NCBI GenBank assembly: GCA_002346225.1
Contig: DDYY01000025.1
Location: forward strand, 1-64,000
From: Bacteroidetes bacterium UBA3022
Lineage (GTDB): Bacteria > Bacteroidota > Bacteroidia > Chitinophagales > BACL12
DNA length: 64,000 nt
Reading direction: 5' to 3'
Shown here: piece after piece, positions 1-8,255 of the stretch
How the letters are laid out: the number at the start of each line of letters is the position of its first letter
How positions within the stretch are numbered: position 1 is the first letter of the stretch
Translations under genes and position numbers: made by a program
The notes under the pieces: model-generated
Databases searched by the model: none
Told to the model about the DNA's origin: nothing
The model's input: only the letters and a program-made list of their open reading frames with translations

Positions 1-326
1 TGCAGGAGCAACTGGAGCAACATTTTGGAGACGATTTACACATCTATCGTTCCAAGCCCACCTACCTTGAAATCTCGGACAGGCAACAGGATAAGGCAGC
101 GGCTATACAGACCTTGCTGTCGCTGAAATATGCCGATATCTCCCTATCGGAGGTGCTGGCCTTCGGTGATAACCACAATGATACCACGATGCTGCAGGCT
201 GTAGGATGCGGTGTGGCAGTAGCTAATGCAGTTGAGGCTGTACAGGCTGCGGCGGATGCGGTTACTTTCAGCCATGTGGAAGACGGGGTAGCGCGCTACC
301 TCAACGAACTATTCTCCTTCGAATAA
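1..326 (+). CDS. HAD-superfamily (Cof-like) hydrolase, C-terminal part
   Basis: Only the last ~107 residues lie in the window; the gene begins upstream, with codons in phase from base 3. The fragment contains a Cof-type substrate region (LEISDRQQDKAAAI), in which the lysine typical of HAD motif III is visible. It is followed by motif IV, GDNHNDTTML, whose acidic residues bind Mg2+. This arrangement is typical of the Cof/YidA class of cytosolic phosphatases that act on sugar phosphates or phosphorylated cofactors. The substrate cannot be told from this part. The gene is convergent with the S9 peptidase gene and shares the hairpin at 331-374. Confidence 0.85.
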   Translation, partial: QEQLEQHFGDDLHIYRSKPTYLEISDRQQDKAAAIQTLLSLKYADISLSEVLAFGDNHNDTTMLQAVGCGVAVANAVEAVQAAADAVTFSHVEDGVARYLNELFSFE

Positions 327-330
327 AAGC

Positions 331-374
331 TAAAAAAAAGCAGGCACCGGGAAATAAGTTTCCAATGCCTGCTT
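331..374 (-). terminator. Rho-independent terminator of the S9 peptidase gene
   Basis: A 9-bp stem, AAGCAGGCA (338-346) against TGCCTGCTT (366-374), has a smaller inner GGAAA/TTTCC pairing. Read leftward it is followed by eight T residues (332-339). It lies 22 bp past the stop codon of the leftward peptidase gene. The stem may also help end the rightward HAD gene, but there is no T tract on that side. Confidence 0.8.
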
Positions 375-396
375 CCGAGTACTGGCGCGTATTTTC

Positions 397-2550
397 CTAT
401 AAATTTTCCAGCAGGAAATGGGTCATTTTGGTATACAGGTTCAATCGGGTTGTACCTCCGTAAATGCCGTGGTTTCTGTTGGGATAAATCATCAGGTCGA
501 ACTGCTTATTGCTTTTCACCAGTGCATTGATAAGTTCAGCGCTGTTTTGCCAGTGTACATTATCATCACCGGTACCATGTACCAGCAGCATTTCGCCTTT
601 GAACAAATCCGTATAGCTGGTAGGTGAATTGATATCAAAACCTTCGGGGTTGGTTTCCAGTGTTCCCATATAGCGCTCTGTATAGATATTATCGTAATAT
701 TTCCAGTTCGATACCGGAGCCACTGAAATACCGGCATTGAATACGTCGGCACCTTTGGTCATACACAGGGCTGTCATGTAGCCGCCATAGCTCCATCCGA
801 AAATACCGATGCGGGATGCATCCACATACGACTGTTTACCCAGCCAGCGTGCCGCTTCTATCTGGTCCATGGTTTCATACTTACCCAGGTTTTCGTAGGT
901 AACCGCTCTGAAATCGCGGCCCCTTGCTCCTGTACCTCGGTTATCGACGCTGACCACGATATAGCCTTTTTGCGTCAGCATCTGGAACCAGAAATAATTG
1001 AAACCGCCATAACTGTCGGTAACTGTCTGCGAGCCCGGTCCTCCGTATACATACATGAAAACAGGATATTTTTTCTTCGGATCAAAGTTGGCCGGCTTCA
1101 TCATGTACCCGTTCAAGGTGATGTTTTCTGAAGTGGTGAACTGGAAGAATTCCGCATCTACCATATCCAGTTTATCCATTTTACCCTGCAGGGCTGCATT
1201 GTCTTCCAGCACACGGACCACTTTGCCATTGCTATTGTAGAGGGTGAATACCGGTGGACTGTTCAATGTCGAATGTGTATTAACATAATATTTGAATCCG
1301 TTGCTGAAGGTCACGCTATTGGTGCCTGCTTCGGTGGTGAGCTGGCGTTTTTTGTAGCCATCGAGGCGCACGGCATAGAGGTGGCGCTCCAGGGGTGATT
1401 TTTCTACCGACATATAATAAATCAGACTATTGGCAGCGTCGTACCCCATGAATTCCGTTACATCCCAGTTGCCGGAGGTAATCTGCTTGATCAGCTTGCC
1501 ATCCATTCCGATGTGGTACAGGTGGCTGTAGCCGTCCATTTCACTTCTCCAGATAAATCCGCTGCCATCTTCCAAAAAGGTCAGGTCATCGTTGATTTCG
1601 ATATAGGTAGATGCTGTTTCCGTGAACAGTGTGCTGCCTTTGCCGGTGTTGGCATCTACGTTCACCAGCTGCAATTCATTCTGCAGGCGATTCATGGTAG
1701 TCACGCAGAGATGCGCCGTATCTATCCATTTGATGCGCGGTATGTATTCAGGTGTCCCGATCTGGGCAGCTACCTTCTGGCCTGTTGACAGATCGTAGAT
1801 CCAGATGCTCACCTTAGCATTCACCTCTCCCACTTTGGGGTATTTGAAAGTGTACATTTCAGGGTAGACATCTCCCCGGAAAAAAGGCATGGTGAATTCC
1901 GGAACGGCTGTCTCATCGAAACGGTAATAAGCTATCTTTTTGCCATCGGGACTCCATTCAAATGCCCTTACCAGCGCAAATTCCTCTTCGTACACCCAGT
2001 CGCTGCCGCCGTTGATGATGCTGTTAAGGAGACCATCGGAAGTGATGCGGGTTTCCTCTTTGGCATTCAAATCGGTAAAATACAGGTCGTTGTCAATCAC
2101 ATAAGCCACCTTGTTGCCGGCAGGAGCAAAATCGGCGTACATCTGCTTTCCGGTGGAGGTCAGCGGCATCACGCTTCCCTTTTGCAGGTTGACCACATAG
2201 TTCTTTTCAAAAGTCGCATAGCGGTAACGGCTTTCCATATCGGTAGCCAGCAACAGTGCAGTTTCATCGTCGTTGAACGTGTAAGAGCTGAACCCGCTGG
2301 GTAAATCTTTTTCATCGATGGCATAAATGGTATCTACTACTTCTCCGGTAGCAAATGCATACCGCACAACGGCATTGCCTTCATTCACCGAATAATGCTC
2401 ACCGTCGTTCATGCTGCGCAATTCAGATAAGTACCGGGGGACATATTGATAGTTCTGCCACAAATCTTCCAGGGTTATTGCTCCGCTTTGAGCGAATACG
2501 GCTGTTGGCAGGAGGAATAACAACCACAGCTGCTTTTTAAAGATGTTCAT
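397..2550 (-). CDS. Dipeptidyl peptidase IV-like S9 family serine peptidase
   Basis: 717 residues with a signal peptide (MNIFKKQLWLLFLLPTAVFAQ), so probably periplasmic or outer-membrane associated. The N-terminal ~450 residues form the DPP-IV type beta-propeller; the DWVYEEEF stretch near residue 187 carries the Glu pair that binds the free amino terminus of substrates. The C-terminal alpha/beta hydrolase domain shows the nucleophile motif GWSYGGY (Ser near 588), Asp in GTGDDNVH (near 660) and His in NRNHGIYGG (near 694), so the triad is complete. The family removes N-terminal dipeptides, usually X-Pro, from peptides. Length and order match bacterial DPP-IV. The gene stands alone, with its own terminator. 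Confidence 0.95.
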   Translation of the reverse strand: MNIFKKQLWLLFLLPTAVFAQSGAITLEDLWQNYQYVPRYLSELRSMNDGEHYSVNEGNAVVRYAFATGEVVDTIYAIDEKDLPSGFSSYTFNDDETALLLATDMESRYRYATFEKNYVVNLQKGSVMPLTSTGKQMYADFAPAGNKVAYVIDNDLYFTDLNAKEETRITSDGLLNSIINGGSDWVYEEEFALVRAFEWSPDGKKIAYYRFDETAVPEFTMPFFRGDVYPEMYTFKYPKVGEVNAKVSIWIYDLSTGQKVAAQIGTPEYIPRIKWIDTAHLCVTTMNRLQNELQLVNVDANTGKGSTLFTETASTYIEINDDLTFLEDGSGFIWRSEMDGYSHLYHIGMDGKLIKQITSGNWDVTEFMGYDAANSLIYYMSVEKSPLERHLYAVRLDGYKKRQLTTEAGTNSVTFSNGFKYYVNTHSTLNSPPVFTLYNSNGKVVRVLEDNAALQGKMDKLDMVDAEFFQFTTSENITLNGYMMKPANFDPKKKYPVFMYVYGGPGSQTVTDSYGGFNYFWFQMLTQKGYIVVSVDNRGTGARGRDFRAVTYENLGKYETMDQIEAARWLGKQSYVDASRIGIFGWSYGGYMTALCMTKGADVFNAGISVAPVSNWKYYDNIYTERYMGTLETNPEGFDINSPTSYTDLFKGEMLLVHGTGDDNVHWQNSAELINALVKSNKQFDLMIYPNRNHGIYGGTTRLNLYTKMTHFLLENL

Positions 2551-2567
2551 ATTCCATTAATTTGGTT

Positions 2568-2575
2568 CAAATTTA
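2568..2575 (-). promoter_or_regulatory. Putative -7 box of the S9 peptidase gene
   Basis: On the minus strand this reads TAAATTTG, a full match to the Bacteroidota -7 pattern TAnnTTTG, 17 bp before the ATG. I see no TTG at the expected -33 distance, so this is a half-supported promoter. Confidence 0.4.
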
Positions 2576-2857
2576 ATAAAGGTTTACGGGCTTCTGCGCA
2601 TGTCGGATAATGTCCGGGAGCAGCTATGCTAAATACACCTGTAGTAAAGTCCCGGTATTCCGACCAAAGCTCACCGTGCTCCGCTTCCCTGCGAAATAAA
2701 CGCTTGCCACTATTCCATTCTTATCTGAAGTATTTACAACCAACAAGCACAATTAGCCTATTGCTTTTCTCCTGCGCTGCATTCCTTTCGAAATCATTAA
2801 CATTCGACAACCTACATATTAATGATATATTAAATATGTTACCACAGTCCGTTATCG

Positions 2858-2888
2858 TTGGAAAAACGGCGATTTTGTAGTAAATTTG
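2858..2888 (+). promoter_or_regulatory. Putative Bacteroidota-type promoter of the KamA-like gene
   Basis: TTG (2858-2860), a 20-bp spacer and TAAATTTG (2881-2888) match the known Bacteroidota sigma factor pattern in both boxes and in spacing. Transcription would start near 2895, giving a leader of ~90 nt before the ATG at 2989. Confidence 0.6.
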
Positions 2889-2988
2889 TCTGCCGCTGAA
2901 ATCGGGTCGTTCTTCTTCGCCTCTGCGATTGCCATCCACCGGAATGCCCAACAGCTGCCGATATTTTAATAACTATAAACTGTTGTGC

Positions 2989-4353
2989 ATGGAAGTGATT
3001 TCAGAGATAACCTATAAAGCCTATTCATTACATAATTTCAGAAACATCCCTGAGATGTCCTTACTCTCCGAAGAGGAATTGTTCGACATTGAAGTGGTAG
3101 GTAATGTGCTGCCTTTCAAGGTGAACAATTATGTCATTGATGAACTCATCCGCTGGGATAACTATCGTAATGATGCGATGTTCCGCCTCACCTTCCCGCA
3201 AAAGGAGATGTTGAGTGAAGCGCATTTCAACCAGATGGCCGAAGCGCTGCGCCGTACCAACGATAAACAGGAACTCAAGGCTGTTGCGAATGAAATCCGC
3301 CTGCAACTCAATCCCCATCCGGCAGGACAAATGGAACTGAATGTCCCTATGCTGGACAATATCAAGCTCACGGGCATCCAGCACAAGTACAAGCAGACGG
3401 TTTTGTTTTTTCCCAGCAGCGGACAAACCTGTCACTCCTATTGCACGTTTTGCTTTCGCTGGCCGCAGTTTGTCGGAATGGATGAACTGAAATTCGCCAT
3501 GCGCGAAACAGAGTTGCTGATACAATACCTCGAAGAACACCAGGAAGCCACTGATTTATTGTTCACCGGTGGCGACCCGATGGTCATGAGCTATAAAGTT
3601 TTCAGCAGTTTCATAGAACCCATATTGGCCGATACCAACAGAACGAATATCCAGACCATTCGCATCGGCACCAAGTCGCTGGCCTACTGGCCTTACAAAT
3701 TCCTCACAGACAAGGATGCCGATTTGTTCATCGACCTGTTTGAACGGATTGTGAAGAAAGGCATCAACCTGGCGTTCATGGCGCACTTTAACCATCCCCA
3801 GGAATTGGATACGGAAGCGGTAAAACTCGCTACCCAGCGCCTGCGCAATGCCGGTGCACAAATACGCACGCAATCACCCATCCTGAACAATATCAACGCC
3901 GATGCAGATGTGTGGGCGGAGATGTGGCGCAAGCAGGTCAATATGAATATGATTCCCTACTATATGTTTGTAGCACGGGATACCGGCGCACAGACCTATT
4001 TTGAGGTGCCGCTGGTGCAGGCATGGGAGACCTTCCAGAAAGCCTATCAGCAGGTGAGCGGTGTTTGTCGCACGGTACGCGGACCCAGCATGAGCTGCAC
4101 GCCCGGAAAAGTACAGGTATTAGGTCCCACAGAAATTCCCGTAAACGGAAAAATGGAAAAGGTATTGGCGCTGCGCATGATACAGGGCAGGAATCCCGAC
4201 TGGGTGGCTCGGCCTTTCTTCGCACGGTACGACGACAAAGCGGTGTGGATGAACCAGCTGCAACCGGCCTTTGGCGACTCCTTCTTCTTCGAAGATGAGC
4301 TGGAGCAGATGTACTATGAAAAAGTAAGCGATCACGCCAACAACTTCGAATAG
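2989..4353 (+). CDS. KamA-family radical SAM protein (lysine 2,3-aminomutase-like)
   Basis: 454 residues from the ATG at 2989. The open frame extends 20 codons further upstream, but that stretch shows no family features. The radical SAM cluster motif is CHSYCTFC (Cys 148, 152 and 155), which binds a 4Fe-4S cluster used to cleave S-adenosylmethionine. It is followed by the GGDP motif (FTGGDPMV). Overall layout follows lysine 2,3-aminomutase, where a PLP-bearing lysine sits in a PGGGGK motif. Here the corresponding C-terminal region reads SMSCTPGKVQVLG, with one glycine before the lysine (near residue 374), so PLP use and the substrate are uncertain. Cytosolic; single gene, convergent with the next operon. 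Confidence 0.8.
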   Translation: MEVISEITYKAYSLHNFRNIPEMSLLSEEELFDIEVVGNVLPFKVNNYVIDELIRWDNYRNDAMFRLTFPQKEMLSEAHFNQMAEALRRTNDKQELKAVANEIRLQLNPHPAGQMELNVPMLDNIKLTGIQHKYKQTVLFFPSSGQTCHSYCTFCFRWPQFVGMDELKFAMRETELLIQYLEEHQEATDLLFTGGDPMVMSYKVFSSFIEPILADTNRTNIQTIRIGTKSLAYWPYKFLTDKDADLFIDLFERIVKKGINLAFMAHFNHPQELDTEAVKLATQRLRNAGAQIRTQSPILNNINADADVWAEMWRKQVNMNMIPYYMFVARDTGAQTYFEVPLVQAWETFQKAYQQVSGVCRTVRGPSMSCTPGKVQVLGPTEIPVNGKMEKVLALRMIQGRNPDWVARPFFARYDDKAVWMNQLQPAFGDSFFFEDELEQMYYEKVSDHANNFE

Positions 4354-4375
4354 TAGCCGCTGAAAGTCGCCACGC

Positions 4376-6328
4376 TTACAACGCCGGCTCGAACAGCAGA
4401 ACCTTTTTATTGAAGTCGGCGGCTGCATTGATCACCTCAGCAAAAGCTGCATAGTTGCCTAGCGGTTCCCGGATATTACTGTAGTACTCTACGATTTCCA
4501 CTTTTACGTGATTCCCCTCCTGCTGCACCGTGGAGGTGAAAGTACAGGTGCGTCGATCATCTTCTTCCATGAACATATCCATTTCCAGTTCCTCGAGATT
4601 TTTACATATGTAACCTTCCGGAATATCAAATTCAATGACCCGCAGGTAGCTGCGATTGAAATCATTCTCTACCGGTAGCACCCTGTTGCGCTCGAAATAC
4701 ATCTCCGACTGTGCGCCAATCATCTCTCCTATCTTAAATAGAAATTTGTTGGCGGTCTTATCGACAAACTCCTTGCTGTTGAAGGTGGCATCGACGATAT
4801 AAGGTGCCTGCCCATTGAACTCGGAACCTTCATTTTTAGAATCTACCTTCAGGTTTTCGGGCGCCTTCGCAACGAAGTTGAGGTATTGTTTGCGCAGTTC
4901 CTCCTTATCGGTTTCATCGTAGTAATCGAAGAGCACCTGCACGACAGCATTATAGCCTATCTGCTCGTGGCGGAGTTGAATTTTCGGATTGGCGATATCC
5001 TCGCTGAAATCCACCTCAATGAATGTATCGTCTCTGGTCAGTTCATGGCTGGCAGGCTCGATATAATCCAGCCTTGCCATGGCCGTGGTGAAGTCGCCCA
5101 GGGTAATCGGGTCGAGGAACAGGCCGTAATTATCGGTATAGGCATAGCTTACCATAGGCGTGCGGAACAGAATCCCGGCGGGTTGCAGGTATTGAGCTAC
5201 CGCAGGGAAATACAACAGGTAGGTATCGAGGAAGTTGTACGACTCAAAACTCGGATCCATGCGGCGGTCGAAGCGGCTGCAGGTAATGACCACCCGCGTT
5301 TCAATATCCAGCAAGGTATATGCCTGCACCAGCAGCCGGGTGAAGCCTCTTTCGTTGGCCACCTTGTTATTCATAATGAATCCCAGCTCTTCCAGCTCAT
5401 CGGAAGAAGCCTCCAAAACGGCAATGTTCTTCTTCAGGAACTGCTCTGTCCGCCATATCCGCATGGCATCATCATCGTCTTTTTCGAATGGTATCTCCTT
5501 CACCAGTTTCTGCAGGTCTTTCAACTCCGACTTGCTAGGCGCTGCTGCCATGTAGGAATACACATCCTCCGCTACCGGACCATAGCGCACCACTTCTTCT
5601 CCCGAACCATAGGCATTGCGCGACAACTTATAGACCAGTCGCATGCGGTTGTCTTCGGGATTGGAGAAAGGCTCTTCTATCATGCCCTTCACGTGCTCGG
5701 CTTCTACATGCCAGCGCAGCTTGCCATCTATGGTATCTCTTACTGCCTCTGGCAATCCGTTGTAAGTCTTCACCTGGAACACCAGGTTTTCGGGCGCTAT
5801 CAGGTCGAAGGTGGCTTTGACTTTCGGTGTATACGATTGCATCATGTAATCGATGCCGGTAACATTCGGAATGCTCTGCAACACAAAAAGGTATTCCACT
5901 TCGCTGCCTATGTCCATGCCTTTCAGTGCGAAGTAGCGGTACTTCCTTTCGGTCTCTGCATCGGTGGCTTCGCGAATATCCGATGCATCCAGGGTGAATA
6001 CTTTGCCTTTGCTGTTGATTACACGCACCTGCTGCCGTATTACACTCGCTTCATCGGCGTAAGGCAGGTACACTTTATTGTTCGCCTCGATTGCAGCATC
6101 TGTCTGCACCTTGATGATGCGGTGGGTGGTGGTCTGCGCCTGCAGGTCGTCTTTGATATCGTAGTAAAAAGCCACTTCGTGTTTATCCAGAACCATCACA
6201 GTGCCTGCATCTGCATAGCTACTGTCCAGTTCATGTAGTTGAGGTGTCGCCTCCCAGTCATAGCTCAAATCAGATTGTCCCCACAGGCTCAGGGGTGCCA
6301 GCCACAACAACATTGTCCACTTATTCAT
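4376..6328 (-). CDS. DUF3857 protein with degenerate transglutaminase-like domain
   Basis: 650 residues with a signal peptide (MNKWTMLLWLAPLSLWGQ). An N-terminal DUF3857 region (~25-250) is followed by a transglutaminase-like fold. Where the upstream paralogue has the catalytic GDCKDM, this protein has ANERGFTRLL with no Cys. The later FLDP retains the Asp position, and I see no equivalent of the catalytic His. It is therefore probably non-enzymatic and may bind a partner or substrate. Its start codon overlaps the end of the active paralogue by 8 bp, so the two are very likely co-translated. It is the last gene of the three-gene leftward operon. The residue comparison is direct; loss of activity is inferred. 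Confidence 0.75.
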   Translation of the reverse strand: MNKWTMLLWLAPLSLWGQSDLSYDWEATPQLHELDSSYADAGTVMVLDKHEVAFYYDIKDDLQAQTTTHRIIKVQTDAAIEANNKVYLPYADEASVIRQQVRVINSKGKVFTLDASDIREATDAETERKYRYFALKGMDIGSEVEYLFVLQSIPNVTGIDYMMQSYTPKVKATFDLIAPENLVFQVKTYNGLPEAVRDTIDGKLRWHVEAEHVKGMIEEPFSNPEDNRMRLVYKLSRNAYGSGEEVVRYGPVAEDVYSYMAAAPSKSELKDLQKLVKEIPFEKDDDDAMRIWRTEQFLKKNIAVLEASSDELEELGFIMNNKVANERGFTRLLVQAYTLLDIETRVVITCSRFDRRMDPSFESYNFLDTYLLYFPAVAQYLQPAGILFRTPMVSYAYTDNYGLFLDPITLGDFTTAMARLDYIEPASHELTRDDTFIEVDFSEDIANPKIQLRHEQIGYNAVVQVLFDYYDETDKEELRKQYLNFVAKAPENLKVDSKNEGSEFNGQAPYIVDATFNSKEFVDKTANKFLFKIGEMIGAQSEMYFERNRVLPVENDFNRSYLRVIEFDIPEGYICKNLEELEMDMFMEEDDRRTCTFTSTVQQEGNHVKVEIVEYYSNIREPLGNYAAFAEVINAAADFNKKVLLFEPAL

Positions 6329-8255
6329 CAGTTTGTATTTTCTTTAATATAACCAACTCTCTGTAGGCTTCAGACAGCGTTTCAATCATGGTATTCCAGT
6401 TCTCGAATTGTCCGGGTTCCAGCAGCAGGTGGTTGATTTCTATGGAAGTCTCTGAGCGCACCTTATCGGCTTCGCGGAAATAGTTAATCCGGAAGGAAAA
6501 ATCGTCGTTCTGGTAGGCGCTTTTCTCTGGCATATACGACACGTCGTAGCCTTCAGGTATCAGCAGTTCCACGGTTTTTTCAAACACCGACAAATACTCT
6601 CTTTCCAATGGCATGATGCGATCGGCTTGCACCAGGTCACCTTCGAAATAATTGGATAACTGGAGGCTCACGTACACTTCATCGCCAATGGATTTCGCGT
6701 AATCGGGCACCACAAAATCATAGCGCACCAACAGGGATTGGTCTTTGTCGTTGAGGTGGGTGTAGTCGAAAGATTCAAGCCTGAATTTATTATTACCTAC
6801 TGTGTAGAAACGGTTGAGATCGTTCAGCAGCGAGGATGCCTTCGCGTTGCGGATGCGGCCGCCGATCTGCATTTTTCTGTAGCCCTGCACCTCTTCCGTA
6901 GCCACTCCCTTCAGCAGTTGCTTTTCAGGGTCCAGCTCGATGGTAAATTGCTCCCTGAGGGCATTTCTGGAAGCTTCCACCACCGGCACGCTGGCCAGCT
7001 CAAACTGACCATCTCCCAGATGAATGAGGGCCTCTTTTCCCTGAATGAAGGAAGAGGGGTAGCCGAAGGGAAGGTGCTCGGAGGTAGCGTCGAGGAAGGT
7101 CCACGCACCGTTGTATTGCACCGCAGCAATCATGTGGTTATCGGAGATAGGTGTTGGCACCTCTTCGTAGCGGTAGGGAATATCGCGCGTGCCTATCCAT
7201 GCGAGGTGAATATCGAGTCCTGCCATCTTGCCCATCTCATAAATCATGGTGGCCATGTCCTTACAGTCGCCGTAGCGGTTGCTGCACACTTCGCTCGCCT
7301 GCCGCGGGACAAAGCCTCCCCAACCTTCTTCGAAGGCAATGTATTTGATATTGTTCTGCACCCAGTAATAGATGGCTTTTATTTTCTCCACGTCCTCGTC
7401 CTTGCCCCGCACCAGGCTATCGGTGATGGCGCGCAACTCAGGATCGCCGGAGCTGTCGAGGGAATCGATGAAGGTGGCGTACCAGGCATGCAGGTCGTCC
7501 ACCTTGTCCATCAGTGTTTGCCTTCCCTGTGTCGTGGTGTACGAGCGCACATAAGCCATGATATGCGGGATGAAGTAGGGTGCCGAGGGAGCGCCATCTT
7601 CTATGTCCAGGGCCGGCAGGTTCTGTTGCTCCCAGGTGTAGGTGGTGCGGCCCTTGTTCGTGGTCTTCGAAAAGGTAACATCATCCTCTTCCATGTTAAA
7701 ATAGCGGATGGTGAGCTCCATGTCCTCGGGACAAACTATGCTGTACCGCGAAGTAATTTCCGGGATAAAACTGCCGAAATACCAGGGCGAAATGAAGCGC
7801 GGTTCGCGGATGTCTTTCACCACATACTGATGGGTGATAGCACCCGCCACCAGCGAAGGATAGATCCAGGAGCGCTGCATATCATCGTGGGCAAAGATGC
7901 TGCCATCCCAGGTCTTCAGGTCCTTGAAGGTTTCCACTTCCCGCTTCTTGTACTTCTTTCCGTTCGGTACCAGTGTATAAGCCTCCAGTTCGCGCAGGGG
8001 CATCCAGTAGTTATAGCTCACCTCTCCTCCACCCGACCAGCCACCTGCATCGTCGAGGATGAGGTTGCGTGTGGTTTCCTCCAGCGATGCCACAATGGAA
8101 TCGCCTGCCACTTCCAGGTTAATGGTGCGACTGTGCTCCAGCCGGATGACCTTATCATCGGGATAAATGGCGCGGTACATGCTTAACTCGCTGGTCTGCG
8201 CCAACAGGCCGCCACCGGCCCAAAGCATAAAAAGACAACTAATACTTTTTCTCAT
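6321..8255 (-). CDS. DUF3857 and transglutaminase domain protein (active-type)
   Basis: 644 residues. The signal peptide (MRKSISCLFMLWAGGGLLAQ) is followed by DUF3857 (~30-240) and a transglutaminase core with the full triad: Cys in NRYGDCKDM (near 330), His in ISDNHMIAA (near 372) and Asp in WTFLDATSE (near 387). Bacterial members of this fold act as cysteine proteases, amidases or crosslinking enzymes on proteins; the substrate is unknown here. The position in the envelope is inferred from the signal peptide. It overlaps the MORN-repeat gene upstream by 17 bp and the degenerate paralogue downstream by 8 bp, so all three are likely one transcript. Confidence 0.85.
   Translation of the reverse strand: MRKSISCLFMLWAGGGLLAQTSELSMYRAIYPDDKVIRLEHSRTINLEVAGDSIVASLEETTRNLILDDAGGWSGGGEVSYNYWMPLRELEAYTLVPNGKKYKKREVETFKDLKTWDGSIFAHDDMQRSWIYPSLVAGAITHQYVVKDIREPRFISPWYFGSFIPEITSRYSIVCPEDMELTIRYFNMEEDDVTFSKTTNKGRTTYTWEQQNLPALDIEDGAPSAPYFIPHIMAYVRSYTTTQGRQTLMDKVDDLHAWYATFIDSLDSSGDPELRAITDSLVRGKDEDVEKIKAIYYWVQNNIKYIAFEEGWGGFVPRQASEVCSNRYGDCKDMATMIYEMGKMAGLDIHLAWIGTRDIPYRYEEVPTPISDNHMIAAVQYNGAWTFLDATSEHLPFGYPSSFIQGKEALIHLGDGQFELASVPVVEASRNALREQFTIELDPEKQLLKGVATEEVQGYRKMQIGGRIRNAKASSLLNDLNRFYTVGNNKFRLESFDYTHLNDKDQSLLVRYDFVVPDYAKSIGDEVYVSLQLSNYFEGDLVQADRIMPLEREYLSVFEKTVELLIPEGYDVSYMPEKSAYQNDDFSFRINYFREADKVRSETSIEINHLLLEPGQFENWNTMIETLSEAYRELVILKKIQTDE

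Larger units (their letters stand above)
2551..2988. other. Divergent intergenic region with promoters on both sides
   Basis: 438 bp between the leftward S9 peptidase and the rightward radical SAM gene. It holds a good promoter match for the rightward gene (2858-2888) and a -7 box for the leftward gene (2568-2575). Nothing else is recognisable: I saw no RNA gene, and the short open frames inside have no family features. Confidence 0.6.

Noticed and set aside
4886..6238. 450-codon open frame on the plus strand
   Set aside because: It lies fully antisense to the DUF3857 gene, has no family motifs and reflects codon bias of the true gene.
6738..8186. 482-codon open frame on the plus strand
   Set aside because: Antisense to the active transglutaminase gene, which has a full catalytic triad; the shadow has no recognisable domain.
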